64,000 nt of DNA from Beutenbergia cavernae DSM 12333 (GCF_000023105.1 NC_012669.1:3845025-3909024), one strand, 5' to 3'. Positions 24,421-33,552 are shown, counted from the first letter of the stretch. The notes: generated by a model from the letters alone, not told the origin. Numbers and translations: made by a program.

Positions 24421-24756
24421 ATGACCGACAGCGAGGGTGCGGCCGGCGCGGACGGTGGCGGCGCCGTCGTCGTCCACGTCCCGCAGCACCAACGGTTCGA
24501 GATCCGCCTGGGCTCCGAGACCGTGGGTTTCACCGCGTACGTGCCCGACGGCGACAGGCTCGTCTTCGTGCACACCGAGATCGACGAGCGCCACGAGGGG
24601 CAGGGACTGGCCGGAGAGCTGGTGCGCGAGGCGCTCGACGACGTCCGTGCGGCCGGCAGGCGGATCGTCGCTGTCTGCCCGTACGTCGCGCGCTACGTCC
24701 GTCGCCACCACGACTGGGACGACCTCCTCGACCCGCCGACGAGCACCCGGGCGTGA
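24421..24756 (+). CDS. YjdJ-type GNAT-like acetyltransferase
   Basis: 111 residues. The short GNAT fold contains RFEIRLGSETVGFTAYV, RLVFVHTEIDERHEGQGLAGELVREAL (the acetyl-CoA-binding region with Gly-Gln-Gly) and VAVCPYVARYVRRH. It belongs to the small YjdJ/PF14542 group. ATG 24421 is preferred to ATG 24412 because CAGAAT lies 7 nt before it and overlaps the earlier ATG, pointing to a leaderless transcript. It precedes the pirin gene by 4 nt; substrates of this group are unknown. Confidence 0.82.
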   Translation: MTDSEGAAGADGGGAVVVHVPQHQRFEIRLGSETVGFTAYVPDGDRLVFVHTEIDERHEGQGLAGELVREALDDVRAAGRRIVAVCPYVARYVRRHHDWDDLLDPPTSTRA

Positions 24757-24760
24757 CGCC

Positions 24761-25720
24761 ATGACCAACCTCGAGACCCATCCGCACGAGACCGAGTGCA
24801 CAGCCACCGGCGCTGCCGGTCCTGTGCGCGAGCGGTACGAGGCCCGTCAGGTGCCGCTCGGCGGGCTCCGCGCCGCCGTCGTCAGCCGGACGCTGCCGCA
24901 CCGCGAGCTGTCGACAGTGGGCGCGTGGTGCTTCCTCGACGCGTTCACGCCCGGCGACGCGCCGATGAACGTCCTGCCGCACCCGCACATCGGGTTGCAG
25001 ACGGTGACGTGGCCGCTCGAAGGACGCATGCTCCACCGGGACAGCCTCGGCTCGGAGCAGCTCCTGCGGCCCGGCGAGCTCAACCTCATGACGAGCGGGG
25101 CGGGCGTCTCCCACTCGGAGTTCACCGTCGACGACGTGGGGGCACGCGGCCTCCAGCTCTGGGTCGCCCTGCCGGACCCGGACCGGCACGCCGATGCCGC
25201 GTTCGAGCACGTCGGCGCGGACGACCTGCCCGTGGTCGAGACGGGGGGTGTGCGCGCCCGCGTGTTCGTCGGCGAGCTCGACGGCGTCAGCTCGCCCGCC
25301 CACGTGCACACGCCGCTCGTGGGGGCGCAGATCGACCTGAGCGCCCGCTCCTCCGCGGCGGTGCCGCTGCGACCCGACTTCGAGTACGCCGTGCAGACCA
25401 TCGACGGCGAGGTGCGCGTGGCGGGCGAGCGGCTCGAGCCGGGTCCGCTCCTGTATCTCGGCACCGGCCGCGAGGAGCTCCCGCTCGCCGCCGACGGCGT
25501 CGCCCGCCTGCTCCTGCTGGGCGGTGAGCCGCTCGGCGAGGACCTCCTCATGTGGTGGAACTTCGTGGGCCGCACCCACGCGGAGATCGCCGAGGCACGT
25601 GAGGACTGGGAGGCGCACAGCGTCCGTTTCGGCACGATCCCCGCGCACGGCGACGAGCGCATCCCGGCGCCCGCGCTGCCGAACGTCCGCCTGACGCCGC
25701 GCCGTCGTCGCCACCGCTGA
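24761..25720 (+). CDS. Pirin family protein
   Basis: 319 residues with the two-cupin pirin fold. The N-terminal metal-site motif is in VLPHPHIGLQTVTWPLEG (two His), with HRDSLGSEQLLRPGELNLMTSGAGVSHSE giving further ligands (His and Glu). The C-terminal cupin contains EDLLMWWNFVGRTHAEIAEAREDW, typical of pirins. Pirins bind iron and act as quercetinases or redox-dependent regulators. It starts 4 nt after the GNAT stop, so the two share a transcript. Confidence 0.92.
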   Translation: MTNLETHPHETECTATGAAGPVRERYEARQVPLGGLRAAVVSRTLPHRELSTVGAWCFLDAFTPGDAPMNVLPHPHIGLQTVTWPLEGRMLHRDSLGSEQLLRPGELNLMTSGAGVSHSEFTVDDVGARGLQLWVALPDPDRHADAAFEHVGADDLPVVETGGVRARVFVGELDGVSSPAHVHTPLVGAQIDLSARSSAAVPLRPDFEYAVQTIDGEVRVAGERLEPGPLLYLGTGREELPLAADGVARLLLLGGEPLGEDLLMWWNFVGRTHAEIAEAREDWEAHSVRFGTIPAHGDERIPAPALPNVRLTPRRRRHR

Positions 25721-25731
25721 CCCCGGCGAGC

Positions 25732-25758
25732 GTGACCCGATCGTGACTGGGCTGTGAC
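25732..25758 (+). promoter_or_regulatory. Three GTGAC repeats at exact 11-bp spacing
   Basis: GTGAC occurs at 25732, 25743 and 25754, in phase with the DNA helix, upstream of the GlsB/YeaQ-like gene. Such 11-bp direct repeats are the binding pattern of OmpR/PhoB-type response regulators (for example PhoP or MtrA boxes in actinobacteria). Confidence 0.4.
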
Positions 25759-25855
25759 CGTGTCGTGCCGCGGTTCGGCGTGCATGCGACCTCACCCGCT
25801 GCGAGGCTCCTCCTTGCGCAGACCCCTGTGGACTGCCGGACGAAGGGAGAACACC

Positions 25856-26125
25856 GTGGGCATCATCGGCTACATCATCGTCGGCCTGATCTGCGGAACG
25901 ATCGCGAAGGCCATCCTCAAGGACCGCGCCGTCGGCGGGTGGGTCGCGAGCCTCGTCATCGGCATCGTGGGCGCGATCCTCGGGGGCTGGATCGGCAGCC
26001 TGATCTTCGGCGGCGGACTCGGCGACTTCTTCGACATCCGCACCTGGCTGCTCGCGCTGCTGGGGTCGGTCATCGTGCTGTTCCTCTACACCGGACTGAC
26101 CGGCAAGCGCCGCACGGCCACCTGA
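25856..26125 (+). CDS. GlsB/YeaQ/YmgE family small membrane protein
   Basis: 89 residues. Three hydrophobic spans carry the Gly-zipper pattern of the transglycosylase-associated protein family: MGIIGYIIVGLICGTIAKAI, VASLVIGIVGAILGGWIGSL and WLLALLGSVIVLFLYTG. GTG 25856 is preceded by GAAGGGAGA. Family members are general-stress membrane proteins of unknown mechanism. Confidence 0.88.
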   Translation: MGIIGYIIVGLICGTIAKAILKDRAVGGWVASLVIGIVGAILGGWIGSLIFGGGLGDFFDIRTWLLALLGSVIVLFLYTGLTGKRRTAT

Positions 26126-26155
26126 CGGCCCGCCGTCCCGCGGCGTCGAGGGGGG

Positions 26156-27043
26156 TCACGGCGGCGCCGCGGTGACCGGCCGGGGTCGCGCCGTCGTGAT
26201 GGCGACGGCGACGCTGATCGCGACGAGCCCGGCGACCTCACCCCACGACGGCACCTGCCGCAGGCTGATGACGCCGACGAGGGTCGCCGTCGCCGGCAGG
26301 AGCGCGTTGAGCAGGGCGAACACCGGCGTCGACAGCCGGCGCATCGCGACCTGGTCGATGGCGTACGGCACGGCGCTCGAGAGCACCCCGACGGCGACGG
26401 CGAGGAGCGCGAGGTCCCACGACGCGAGGAGCGGACCCACGAACGGCGCCCCGACGGCCGCGTAGACCAGCGCCGCCACGCCCATCCCGACGGCGAGCGA
26501 CGTCGTGCCGTCCCGCTGCACGGCGATCCGCCGGCCCAGCACCATGTAGACCGCCCACGACGCACCCGCCGCGAGCGCGGCGGCGATCCCGAGCGCGGTG
26601 CCGTGCGTGTCGGAGCTCCACTCCAGCCCGACGACGCTGATCGCGAGCACCCCGGCCACGGCGAGCACGATCGCGAGCCGCGCCCGCGCCGTCCGCCCGC
26701 CCCAGGCCGCGAGCGCCACCGGTCCGGCGAACTCGATGGCGACGGCGGCGCCGAGGGGCAGGTAGGCGATCGCGACGTAGAACAGCAGGTTCATCCCGCC
26801 GAGCACGAGGCCGAAGAGCGCGCTGGCGAGCAGCTCGCGCCGGGTCCAGGCCACGCGCCACGGGCGCTTCCATGCCAGCAGCACGACGGCGGCGACGAGC
26901 AGCCGGACCCACGCCACGGTGGTCGGGAGCGTGACGGCGAACAGTCCGATCGCGAGCGCCGCGCCGTAGTACTGCGAGACCCCTGCCGCGATGAACAGGG
27001 CCGGGGCCGGCACCCGGTCGGCGACGCCGGTGGGGCGCGTCAC
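26156..27043 (-). CDS. EamA/DMT-superfamily transporter (RhtA-like)
   Basis: 295 residues with ten predicted membrane spans in two homologous halves. EamA marks are GLVLGGMNLLFYVAIAYLPLG and AVAIEFAGPVALA in half one, and SSAVPYAIDQVAMRRLSTPVFALLNALLPATATLVG in half two, close to the threonine/homoserine exporter RhtA. The start GTG 27043 overlaps the stop of the AEC-type transporter as GTGA. Export of amino acids or related metabolites is inferred. Confidence 0.9.
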   Translation of the reverse strand: MTRPTGVADRVPAPALFIAAGVSQYYGAALAIGLFAVTLPTTVAWVRLLVAAVVLLAWKRPWRVAWTRRELLASALFGLVLGGMNLLFYVAIAYLPLGAAVAIEFAGPVALAAWGGRTARARLAIVLAVAGVLAISVVGLEWSSDTHGTALGIAAALAAGASWAVYMVLGRRIAVQRDGTTSLAVGMGVAALVYAAVGAPFVGPLLASWDLALLAVAVGVLSSAVPYAIDQVAMRRLSTPVFALLNALLPATATLVGVISLRQVPSWGEVAGLVAISVAVAITTARPRPVTAAPP

Positions 27044-27963
27044 GTCAGCACCGCCGCGACGGCCAGGATCACGGGCACGGAGGCGATCGTGCTCACGAGG
27101 ATCGCCTCGCGGGCGAGCGCGACGCCGGAGCCGTAGCGCATCGCGAACGTGAACACGTTCTGCGCGGTCGGGAGCGCGGCGACGACGACCGCCGCGAGCA
27201 GGGCGGGCCCGGTGAGCCCGAACGCGAACGTCCCCAGCACCCACGCGAGCGCCGGCTGGCCGGCGTTCTTGAGCGCGACGGCGAGGACGAGCGGACGGCG
27301 CAGCTCGGTGCGCCCGGGGATCGGCGCCCCGTGCAGCGAGATGCCGAACGCGATGAGCATGACGGGGACAGCGGTGGCGCCAAGCATGTCGATCGGGCCC
27401 ATGACCACCTCGGGCAGCTCGACGCGCGCGAGGGACACCCCGATCCCGGCGAGCGCGGCCAGCAGCATCGGGTTGAGCAGCGGCACGACGGCGGAGCGGA
27501 GCCCGGAGCGGTCGCCGCGGCCGGTCAGCACGTCGAGCACCACGAACGCCGCCGGCGCCAGCACCACCATCTGGAACATCATCGCGGGAACGACGGCGGC
27601 CGCACCGCCGAGGGCGTAGACGGCGATCGGGATGCCGAGGTTCCCGGCGTTGACGTACCCGGAGCACAGCGCCCCGATCACGCTCTCGGCGCCGGGGCGC
27701 CGCAGCCACCAGCGGGCGGCGACGGCGTACACGACGAGCATCGCGCTCGCGCTCACCCAGCCGGTGACCGACTGCGCCGAGAAGACCTCGCTCGCCCGCG
27801 ACGCCGCGAGCGTGCTGAACAGCAGCGCCGGCGTCGCGACGAAGAACGCCAGCCGGGACAGCACGAGAGGCGCCGCGTCGCCGAGCACCCGGAACCGGCC
27901 GAGCACGTAGCCGATGGCGACGATGGCGGCGATCAGGGAGAACCCGGACAGGACGCCGCTCAC
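27040..27963 (-). CDS. AEC family transporter (auxin-efflux-carrier-like)
   Basis: 307 residues with about ten membrane spans. Family features are GYVLGRFRVLGDAAPLVLSRLAFFVATPALLF near the N-terminus and CSGYVNAGNLGIPIAVYALG, with the Asn-Gly of the conserved crossover. GTG 27963 is chosen over GTG 27969 because the -10 box TACGGT (27971-27976) lies 7 nt upstream of it. The family exports organic acids or auxin-like molecules; the substrate is unknown. Confidence 0.88.
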   Translation of the reverse strand: MSGVLSGFSLIAAIVAIGYVLGRFRVLGDAAPLVLSRLAFFVATPALLFSTLAASRASEVFSAQSVTGWVSASAMLVVYAVAARWWLRRPGAESVIGALCSGYVNAGNLGIPIAVYALGGAAAVVPAMMFQMVVLAPAAFVVLDVLTGRGDRSGLRSAVVPLLNPMLLAALAGIGVSLARVELPEVVMGPIDMLGATAVPVMLIAFGISLHGAPIPGRTELRRPLVLAVALKNAGQPALAWVLGTFAFGLTGPALLAAVVVAALPTAQNVFTFAMRYGSGVALAREAILVSTIASVPVILAVAAVLT

Positions 27964-27970
27964 GCCCACG

Positions 27971-27976
27971 ACCGTA
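27971..27976 (-). promoter_or_regulatory. -10 box (TACGGT) before the AEC transporter
   Basis: TACGGT on the minus strand is separated by 7 nt from GTG 27963 with no ribosome binding site, so it decides the start and implies a leaderless two-gene transcript. Confidence 0.5.
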
Positions 27977-28028
27977 GTGCGAAGCCCCGCGGTCCCCGAC
28001 GGGCATCCGCCATCCGGCACGGCTCGTG

Positions 28029-28820
28029 TCAGCGATATCCACGGGCGGGGGCGGACGGGAGGCCGAGGGTGACGGCGACCGGTCGGTGGTCGGCGACGTC
28101 GAGCGCGGGAAGCGGCGCGCCCGGCCCCTCGGGCAGCGCCCACCCCTCCCCCAGCACGTGGTCGATCTCGCGCGTCGGTGCCCACGACGGGTAGGTGTCG
28201 CCGCGCGCGAGCGGGGCGAGGTCCGTCGCGAGCCGCACGGACGGCGTCCTCAGGTTGAGGTCGCCGCAGACGAGCCGCGGGCCGGGCATCCCGCGCACCA
28301 GCCGCACGACGCGGCGCAGCTGGCCTGTCGCCGTCGCCGGGAACGTCGAGAGGTGCGTCGTGGCGATGCTCACCGGCCCGCCCGCCACGTCCAGCACCGC
28401 CGCCAGGGCGACGCGGGGCTCGTCGATCGCCACGCGCCAGCGCCCCGCGCGTCGTCGCGGCCACCGCACCCAGCCGCCGGGCAGCGGCTGGGCGAACGAG
28501 GCGAGCACCGGGAACGCGCTCAGCAGGGCGACGCCGTATGACTCCGGGTGCTCCGCGCCTGCCCGGTCGGGGCGGACGACGCCGGCCCGCACGTTCCCGA
28601 CGAGCGCGGCCGCCTGCCGCACGTGCGGCAGGCCGAGGGCGGCGGCCACGACCGCCGCCTGATCGAGACCGCCGCTGCGCACCTGCCCGCGGTCGACCTC
28701 CTGGAGCGCGAGCACATGCGTCCCGGCGAGCGGGGCGACGGCGGCCGCCAGCGCGTCGGCGTCGAGCGCCCCGCCGCCCGTCCCGAGCCCGTGCTGGAGG
28801 TTGAGCGTGACGAGCCGCAT
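28029..28820 (-). CDS. Endonuclease/exonuclease/phosphatase family protein
   Basis: 263 residues. The EEP fold motifs are LVTLNLQHG (Asn), LALQEVDRGQ (metal-binding Glu), ATTHLS, LVCGDLN (Asp-Leu-Asn) and the terminal DVADHRPVAVTL (Asp-His). All catalytic residues are present. No signal peptide is seen, so it is probably a cytoplasmic metal-dependent phosphodiesterase or nuclease. Its substrate is unknown. Confidence 0.88.
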   Translation of the reverse strand: MRLVTLNLQHGLGTGGGALDADALAAAVAPLAGTHVLALQEVDRGQVRSGGLDQAAVVAAALGLPHVRQAAALVGNVRAGVVRPDRAGAEHPESYGVALLSAFPVLASFAQPLPGGWVRWPRRRAGRWRVAIDEPRVALAAVLDVAGGPVSIATTHLSTFPATATGQLRRVVRLVRGMPGPRLVCGDLNLRTPSVRLATDLAPLARGDTYPSWAPTREIDHVLGEGWALPEGPGAPLPALDVADHRPVAVTLGLPSAPARGYR

Positions 28821-28855
28821 CGGTGCGACGCCGTCGTCCTCCGCACTCCCGGGGC

Positions 28856-29257
28856 TCACGCGGACGGTGCGAACGTCATCGCGATCGAGTTCATGCAGTA
28901 GCGGTCGCCGGTCGGCGTCTGCGGGGCGTCGTCGAACACGTGGCCCAGGTGCGACCCGCACGTGGCGCACCGCACCTCCACGCGGACCATCCCGAGGGTG
29001 CGGTCCTCGATGAGCTCGACGGCGTCGGAGTCCTGCGGCGCGAAGAAGCTGGGCCAGCCGCAGTGGCTGTCGAACTTCGTGGTGGAGCGGAACAGCTCCG
29101 CGCCGCACGCCCGGCACGAGTAGACGCCCACGCGCTTCTCGTCGAGCAGCTCTCCGGTCCACGGGCGTTCGGTCGCTGCCTCCCGGAGCACCGCGTACTC
29201 CGCGGGCGCGAGCTCCGCGCGCCACTGGTCGTCGGACTTCGTCACGTGCTCGGTCAT
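28856..29257 (-). CDS. msrB: Peptide-methionine (R)-S-oxide reductase MsrB
   Basis: 133 residues. Two CxxC pairs bind structural zinc (YSCRACG and [13 protein letters not shown]), and the catalytic cysteine is in [21 protein letters not shown] is the family signature. GAGGAG lies before ATG 29257. It repairs oxidised methionine (R-sulfoxide) with thioredoxin. The CPBP and F420-type genes elsewhere are not functionally linked to it. Confidence 0.97.
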   Translation of the reverse strand: MTEHVTKSDDQWRAELAPAEYAVLREAATERPWTGELLDEKRVGVYSCRACGAELFRSTTKFDSHCGWPSFFAPQDSDAVELIEDRTLGMVRVEVRCATCGSHLGHVFDDAPQTPTGDRYCMNSIAMTFAPSA

Positions 29258-29395
29258 GTGGGTCCTCTCCTCGGCCAGGACAACGGTAGGACGCCCCGCG
29301 TCATTCCGCGGCTCCGGGCTGCGCATCGCGGGGGCGTCCCCAGGACGGTGCGGCTGCGGCGGGACCCGGGTAGCGTCGCGGCCGAGGAGGTGGCG

Positions 29396-30787
29396 ATGAG
29401 CGGGGACGACGACGGCGTGCCGCCCCCCGTCGAGCAGCCTCACCGCATCTCGATCGTGGGGCGCCTCCGGCGCGCGATCGAGGCGCTCAACGAGGACACC
29501 GGGTCCCTGACTCCCGTCGCCGACACGTTCCACGGCGACCCGCAGCTCGTCCCGCTCCTGCGCGACGTCGGCGAGGCCGAGCTGCGCGCGGGACGCTCGG
29601 TGATGGACACGGCTGACGTCGTCGAGGACGTGGCGCGCGCCTACGGCGTCGCGTCGGTGCGCACGATCGTGCTCCCGACGGCGATCTTCGTCCGCGTCCA
29701 GCAGCGCACCGACTCGCAGGTGGAGATCGACCTCGGGAGCCCCAGCGGCGACACGCTGAGCCTGCGCCAGGTGGGCGACGTCCACGCGCTCGAGGACCGC
29801 CTGCGCCGCGCCGAGGTCTCGCCCGCGGAGGGACGGACCCTGCTCGCCGCGATCCTGGCGCAGCCGCCGTCGCTCGGCGCCGGCTCGCTCGTGCTCGGGC
29901 ACGCGACGCTCGCGCTCGGGTTCGCCCTCATCCTCAACCCCACGCTGAGCGTGCTGCCCGTGACGGCGCTGCTCGGCGCCGTCATCGGTCTCCTCCGGGT
30001 GGTCGCGAGCCGCTGGTCCTCCCTGAGCACCGGCCTGCCCGTCCTCGCGACGTTCGTCGTGACGCTCATGGGCGTCACGTGGTTCGCGCCGTGGCTCGGC
30101 GTCGACCCCGTGCTCGTCATCGCGCCGCCGGTGGTCAGCTTCCTGCCGGGAGCCCTGCTCACGATCGCGGCGATGGAGCTCACGAGCGGTCAGGTCGTCG
30201 CGGGCACGAGCCGGCTGGGACACGGGCTGGCGCAGCTGCTGCTGCTCGCGTTCGGCGTCGTCGCGGGCGTGACGATCGCCGGCCCGCTGCCGCAGGGCAC
30301 GTCCGACACGACGCTCGGCACGTGGGCGCCGTTCGTCGGGATCGCCGTCGTCAGCATCGGCTACTTCTTCTACGCCGCGCCGTCGCCGCGCGCCCTCCCG
30401 TGGATCTTCGTGCTGCTCGTGGCCGTCTACGGCGCGCAGCTCCTCGGCGCCACGGTCCTCGCCGGACCGCTGTCCGGGTTCGTCGGTGGGCTGGTCGTCG
30501 CCCCGCTCTCCGAGCTGATCGCCCGCCGCCCGTCCGGGCCGCCCGCCGTCGTCACGAGCCTGCCGGCGTTCTGGCTGCTGGTGCCCGGCGCTCTCAGCTT
30601 CGTCGGCGTCTCCGAGCTCGCCGGCGGGAACGCGGCGGGCGTCGAGGACGCGGTGCAGGCGGTGATCGCCCTCTTCTCGATCGCGCTCGGTGTGCTCTTC
30701 GGCACGGCGCTCGCCCGTGACGCCCGGCGGGTCACCCGGTCCATCGCCGCCGCCGCCCGCGACAGCGGCGCGCCGGGCGGGCGGTGA
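29396..30787 (+). CDS. Threonine/serine exporter family protein (ThrE-like)
   Basis: 463 residues. A cytoplasmic N-terminal domain ([27 protein letters not shown], the hydrolase-like region of ThrE) is followed by about ten membrane spans in two blocks (ThrE and ThrE_2), as in Corynebacterium Thr[26 protein letters not shown] and [13 protein letters not shown] are typical. A GGAGG ribosome binding site lies before ATG 29396. Export of threonine or serine is a family inference. Confidence 0.9.
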   Translation: MSGDDDGVPPPVEQPHRISIVGRLRRAIEALNEDTGSLTPVADTFHGDPQLVPLLRDVGEAELRAGRSVMDTADVVEDVARAYGVASVRTIVLPTAIFVRVQQRTDSQVEIDLGSPSGDTLSLRQVGDVHALEDRLRRAEVSPAEGRTLLAAILAQPPSLGAGSLVLGHATLALGFALILNPTLSVLPVTALLGAVIGLLRVVASRWSSLSTGLPVLATFVVTLMGVTWFAPWLGVDPVLVIAPPVVSFLPGALLTIAAMELTSGQVVAGTSRLGHGLAQLLLLAFGVVAGVTIAGPLPQGTSDTTLGTWAPFVGIAVVSIGYFFYAAPSPRALPWIFVLLVAVYGAQLLGATVLAGPLSGFVGGLVVAPLSELIARRPSGPPAVVTSLPAFWLLVPGALSFVGVSELAGGNAAGVEDAVQAVIALFSIALGVLFGTALARDARRVTRSIAAAARDSGAPGGR

Positions 30788-30820
30788 CGGACGCTCGGCG
30801 CACCGGTCCGGCGTCGCGTC

Positions 30821-30826
30821 GATAAT
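30821..30826 (+). promoter_or_regulatory. -10 box (GATAAT) before the hydroxyacid dehydrogenase
   Basis: GATAAT is followed by 7 nt and then GTG 30834. It overlaps the in-frame ATG 30825, so translation from GTG 30834 on a leaderless transcript is the better reading. Confidence 0.55.
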
Positions 30827-30833
30827 GGCGCGG

Positions 30834-31781
30834 GTGAAGATCCTCCTGCCGACCTCGCTCCCCCTGCACCCCACGTTCGGCGACGGCGTCACGGCCGTTC
30901 CGTACAACGTCGCCGCTCCTCTGCCGTCCGAGCACCACGACGCCGCCGCGCTGGTGGTGTGGGCGAACGCCTCCGACCGGCTCGCGGACGCGGCGCATGC
31001 CCTGCCGGGCCTGCGCTGGGTCCAGACGCTCGCGGCCGGTCCCGACCAGGTGCTCGCCGCGCCGTTCGGGCCTGACGTCACGATCACCGCGGGCCAGGGC
31101 CTGCACGACGGGCCCGTGGCCGAGCACACGCTCGGGCTGATCCTGGCCGCCGCCCGCCGGCTCGACGTCGCCGACGAGGCGCGGCGCGCACGGCGGTGGG
31201 CGAGCGAGCTGTCGCTCGGGCAGCCGCTCGACAACGCCGAGCGGTTCACCACCCTGCACGGCGCGCGCGTGCTCGTGTGGGGGTTCGGCGGGATCGGTCA
31301 GCGGCTCGCCGGGTACCTGCGGGCGCTCGGCGCCTCGGTCACGGGCGTCGCCCGGTCCGCGGGCGAGCGGGCCGGCGTGCCGGTGGTCACCGACGCCGAG
31401 GTACCGGGACTGCTGCCCACCCTCGACGTGCTGGTGAACATCCTGCCCGCGACACCCCAGACCGCCGGCGTCGTCGACGCGTCCGTGTTCGCCGCCCTGG
31501 CGCCGAAGGCGTGGTTCGTCAACGTGGGTCGCGGGGCGACCGTCGACGAGGGTGCCCTCGACGACGCGCTGCGCTCGGGCTCGATCTCCGGGGCGGCACT
31601 CGACGTGACGGCGACCGAGCCGCTGCCCGCATCCTCGCCCCTGTGGGACGCACCGAACCTCATCCTCACGCCGCACTCCGCGGGTGGGCGGCCGCAGGGC
31701 GCCGAGGCGCTCATCGAGGACAACCTGCGGCGCCTGCTCGCCGGGCAGGAGCTGCGGAACGTGGTCCGGGCGGCCGGCTGA
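30834..31781 (+). CDS. D-2-hydroxyacid dehydrogenase family protein
   Basis: 315 residues. The NAD-binding Rossmann motif [18 protein letters not shown] and the catalytic triad elements are present: Arg in [14 protein letters not shown], Glu in DVTATEPLP, and His in [23 protein letters not shown] is typical of the family. The start is GTG 30834 ([11 protein letters not shown]). It likely reduces a 2-keto acid or oxidises a D-2-hydroxy acid; the exact substrate is not deducible. Confidence 0.92.
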   Translation: MKILLPTSLPLHPTFGDGVTAVPYNVAAPLPSEHHDAAALVVWANASDRLADAAHALPGLRWVQTLAAGPDQVLAAPFGPDVTITAGQGLHDGPVAEHTLGLILAAARRLDVADEARRARRWASELSLGQPLDNAERFTTLHGARVLVWGFGGIGQRLAGYLRALGASVTGVARSAGERAGVPVVTDAEVPGLLPTLDVLVNILPATPQTAGVVDASVFAALAPKAWFVNVGRGATVDEGALDDALRSGSISGAALDVTATEPLPASSPLWDAPNLILTPHSAGGRPQGAEALIEDNLRRLLAGQELRNVVRAAG

Positions 31782-31799
31782 CGCGCTGCACGCTCGGGG

Positions 31800-31941
31800 C
31801 TCAGCCCCTCGATGGCCCACGCCGACGTGTCGGCGAGGATCATCCGCCACCGCGCGGGACGACGTCGTCGGGGATCTCCTCGATCGCGTGCGCGCCGCGC
31901 ATCGCGAGCGCCTCCTCGACCGTCAGGTGTATCGACCTCTC
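31800..31941 (-). pseudogene. Relic of a VapBC-like toxin-antitoxin pair
   Basis: On the minus strand a 30-residue frame reading HLTVEEALAMRGAHAIEEIP stops in an ATGA overlap with ATG 31843. From there the sequence reads MILADTSAWAI, the diagnostic PIN-domain start (DTSxW with the first catalytic Asp). Homology ends after about 12 residues, at the end of the dehydrogenase gene. Both parts are truncated, so no functional toxin is encoded. Confidence 0.4.
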
Positions 31942-33208
31942 AGGCGGCGCGCGAGATGCGCACCTCGCGTGCGCCGTCGCCCGGTGCGAGGAACCTCAGC
32001 AGCGCGTCCACCTCGCGGCGCAGCGCCGCCCGCTCGCCGGCCGCCGGACGCCGCACGAGCTCCATCTCGATCCGCGCGGCGTCCTCGGGGCGGCCTCTCC
32101 CGTCACGGAGCAGGCGCCACCACCCGGCCGTGGTGCCGTCGAGGGTGACGGCACCGGGCACGATGCCGTTCGTGTCGCGCGGCCACGCGGCGCGCACGGC
32201 GTCGTCGCCGACGCGTGACCGGTCGGCGTGCGACAGGAACGTGTTGTCGAAGTCGTACATCACGCGCGGCGGTGCCGGCGTGTCCGCATCCGGGAGCGGT
32301 GCGCCGTCGACGTCGAGCAGCTCGCGGCCCTTCTCGTCGCGGGTACGCACGAGGTCGTCCATGCGGTCGGTGGTCTCCGCCAGGCGCGTGAGCGCTGTGA
32401 ACGCCTGGACGTCCTGCACCGTCGCCGGACCGAGTGCCGCCAGGTAGCGGCGGATCAGGGCGCGGAGCTCCGGGGAGTCGTCGGCGGCGCGCAGCGGGCG
32501 CTCCCCTGGTCGCCCGCGGTCGAACCAGGACGTGCACGACGACGAGACGACGTCGCCCACCTCACGCGCCAGTGCCCAGGCGGGCGGGGTCTTGCCGCGG
32601 CGCTCGGCCGTCTCGACGACCCAGTCGTGCAGCACCCGGTAGCGCGTGGCGCCCGGCTTGCCCCAGACACCACGGGGCGGAACCTGGACGAGCGGCATGG
32701 CGTTCCGGGCCGTGTACGCGATGGTCCGTGGCGCGACGTCCGGCCACCTCGAAGCCAGGCGCTCGCTGAGCTGCTTCGCGGTCAGCGCCTCGTCGGCGAG
32801 CACCTCGCGCGCCGCCGACGCGATGGCGAGGGCGTCGTGATCGGCGAGGTGCTTGTGCTGCGCCTGCCAGAGCTCGCTGTCGAGCACCGGCTGCAGGGCG
32901 CGCCGCCAGGCGTAGGCGTCGTCCGGGCTCACGAGGTGGATCGTCGAGCGCATGACGGCGATCCGGACCAGGCGGCCGTCCTCGATCATCCGGCCCACGG
33001 ACGTCGGGTCGAAGTCAGCGATCCGGTTCCACAGCCCCGCGTACCAGGTCTGCGGCGTCTGCGCCTGGAAGCCGGCGACGCGGGCGACGAGCGCGACGAC
33101 GTCGTCGTCACCCGCCACCTCGGCGCGCTCCAGGAGCTGCTGGCGCGCCAGCGTCGCGCGGCCCAGGGTGCGGGTGTCGAGGACGGCGTCGGTCGGGCTC
33201 TCTGTCAC
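31940..33208 (-). CDS. AlkZ/YcaQ-like winged-helix DNA-binding protein
   Basis: 422 residues of the HTH_42 (AlkZ-like DNA glycosylase) family. It contains tandem winged-helix repeats, the conserved ARVAGFQAQTPQTWYAGLWNR segment (the QxQ catalytic motif appears as QAQ) and MRSTIHLVSPDDAYAWRR. The C-terminal half carries VMYDFDNTFLSHADRSRV, as in relatives that excise alkylated or cross-linked bases. The start is GTG 33208, 6 nt after the -10 box TAGAGT. Glycosylase activity is inferred from the family. Confidence 0.8.
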   Translation of the reverse strand: MTESPTDAVLDTRTLGRATLARQQLLERAEVAGDDDVVALVARVAGFQAQTPQTWYAGLWNRIADFDPTSVGRMIEDGRLVRIAVMRSTIHLVSPDDAYAWRRALQPVLDSELWQAQHKHLADHDALAIASAAREVLADEALTAKQLSERLASRWPDVAPRTIAYTARNAMPLVQVPPRGVWGKPGATRYRVLHDWVVETAERRGKTPPAWALAREVGDVVSSSCTSWFDRGRPGERPLRAADDSPELRALIRRYLAALGPATVQDVQAFTALTRLAETTDRMDDLVRTRDEKGRELLDVDGAPLPDADTPAPPRVMYDFDNTFLSHADRSRVGDDAVRAAWPRDTNGIVPGAVTLDGTTAGWWRLLRDGRGRPEDAARIEMELVRRPAAGERAALRREVDALLRFLAPGDGAREVRISRAA

Positions 33209-33214
33209 GTCCGG

Positions 33215-33220
33215 ACTCTA
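33215..33220 (-). promoter_or_regulatory. -10 box (TAGAGT) of the AlkZ-like gene
   Basis: TAGAGT on the minus strand lies 6 nt upstream of GTG 33208; no ribosome binding site is present. Confidence 0.5.
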
Positions 33221-33272
33221 CGGCTCCGCACCGACGTCCCGGCGGGCAGACCTGAGCTCGACCGGTCGCCCG

Positions 33273-33490
33273 ACCGTGCGGTTGTTCACCCCAACACCGC
33301 CCGACACGGGACCAACCACACGGTCCGGCCCCGCCCGCACGCCGACCACTCACCCGAGCGTGCGGTTGCTCACCCCAACACCGCCCGACACGGGACCAAC
33401 CACACGGTCCGGCCCCGCCGGCACGCCGACCACTCACCCGACCGTGCGGTTCCTCACCCCAACACCGCCCGACACGGGACCAACCACACG
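33273..33490. repeat. 84-bp tandem repeat, 2.6 copies
   Basis: Copies start at 33273, 33357 and 33441, exactly 84 bp apart. Copies 1 and 2 differ at 3 of 84 positions; copy 3 stops after 50 bp. Each contains CACCCCAACACCGCCCGACA, a CCCG-ACA-CGGG hairpin, and AACCACACGGT, which is the near inverse of the next copy's ACCGTGCGGTT. Confidence 0.95.
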
Positions 33491-33552
33491 CTCGACCATT
33501 GACCCGGACCCGGACCCGGACAGGGACCCGGACCCGGATCGGGCGGGGCGGC

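Larger units (their letters stand above)
33209..33552. other. 344-bp intergenic region between the AlkZ-like and helicase genes
   Basis: It contains the AlkZ-like promoter, an 84-bp tandem repeat array (33273-33490), and a short GACCCG-type hexamer run (33501-33540). No coding frame is supported. Confidence 0.7.

Noticed and set aside
28856-31252. 798-codon minus-strand frame opposite the ThrE-like exporter
   Set aside because: Only its last 133 codons are real (msrB). The rest mirrors the exporter and is Arg/Asp/Glu-rich noise.
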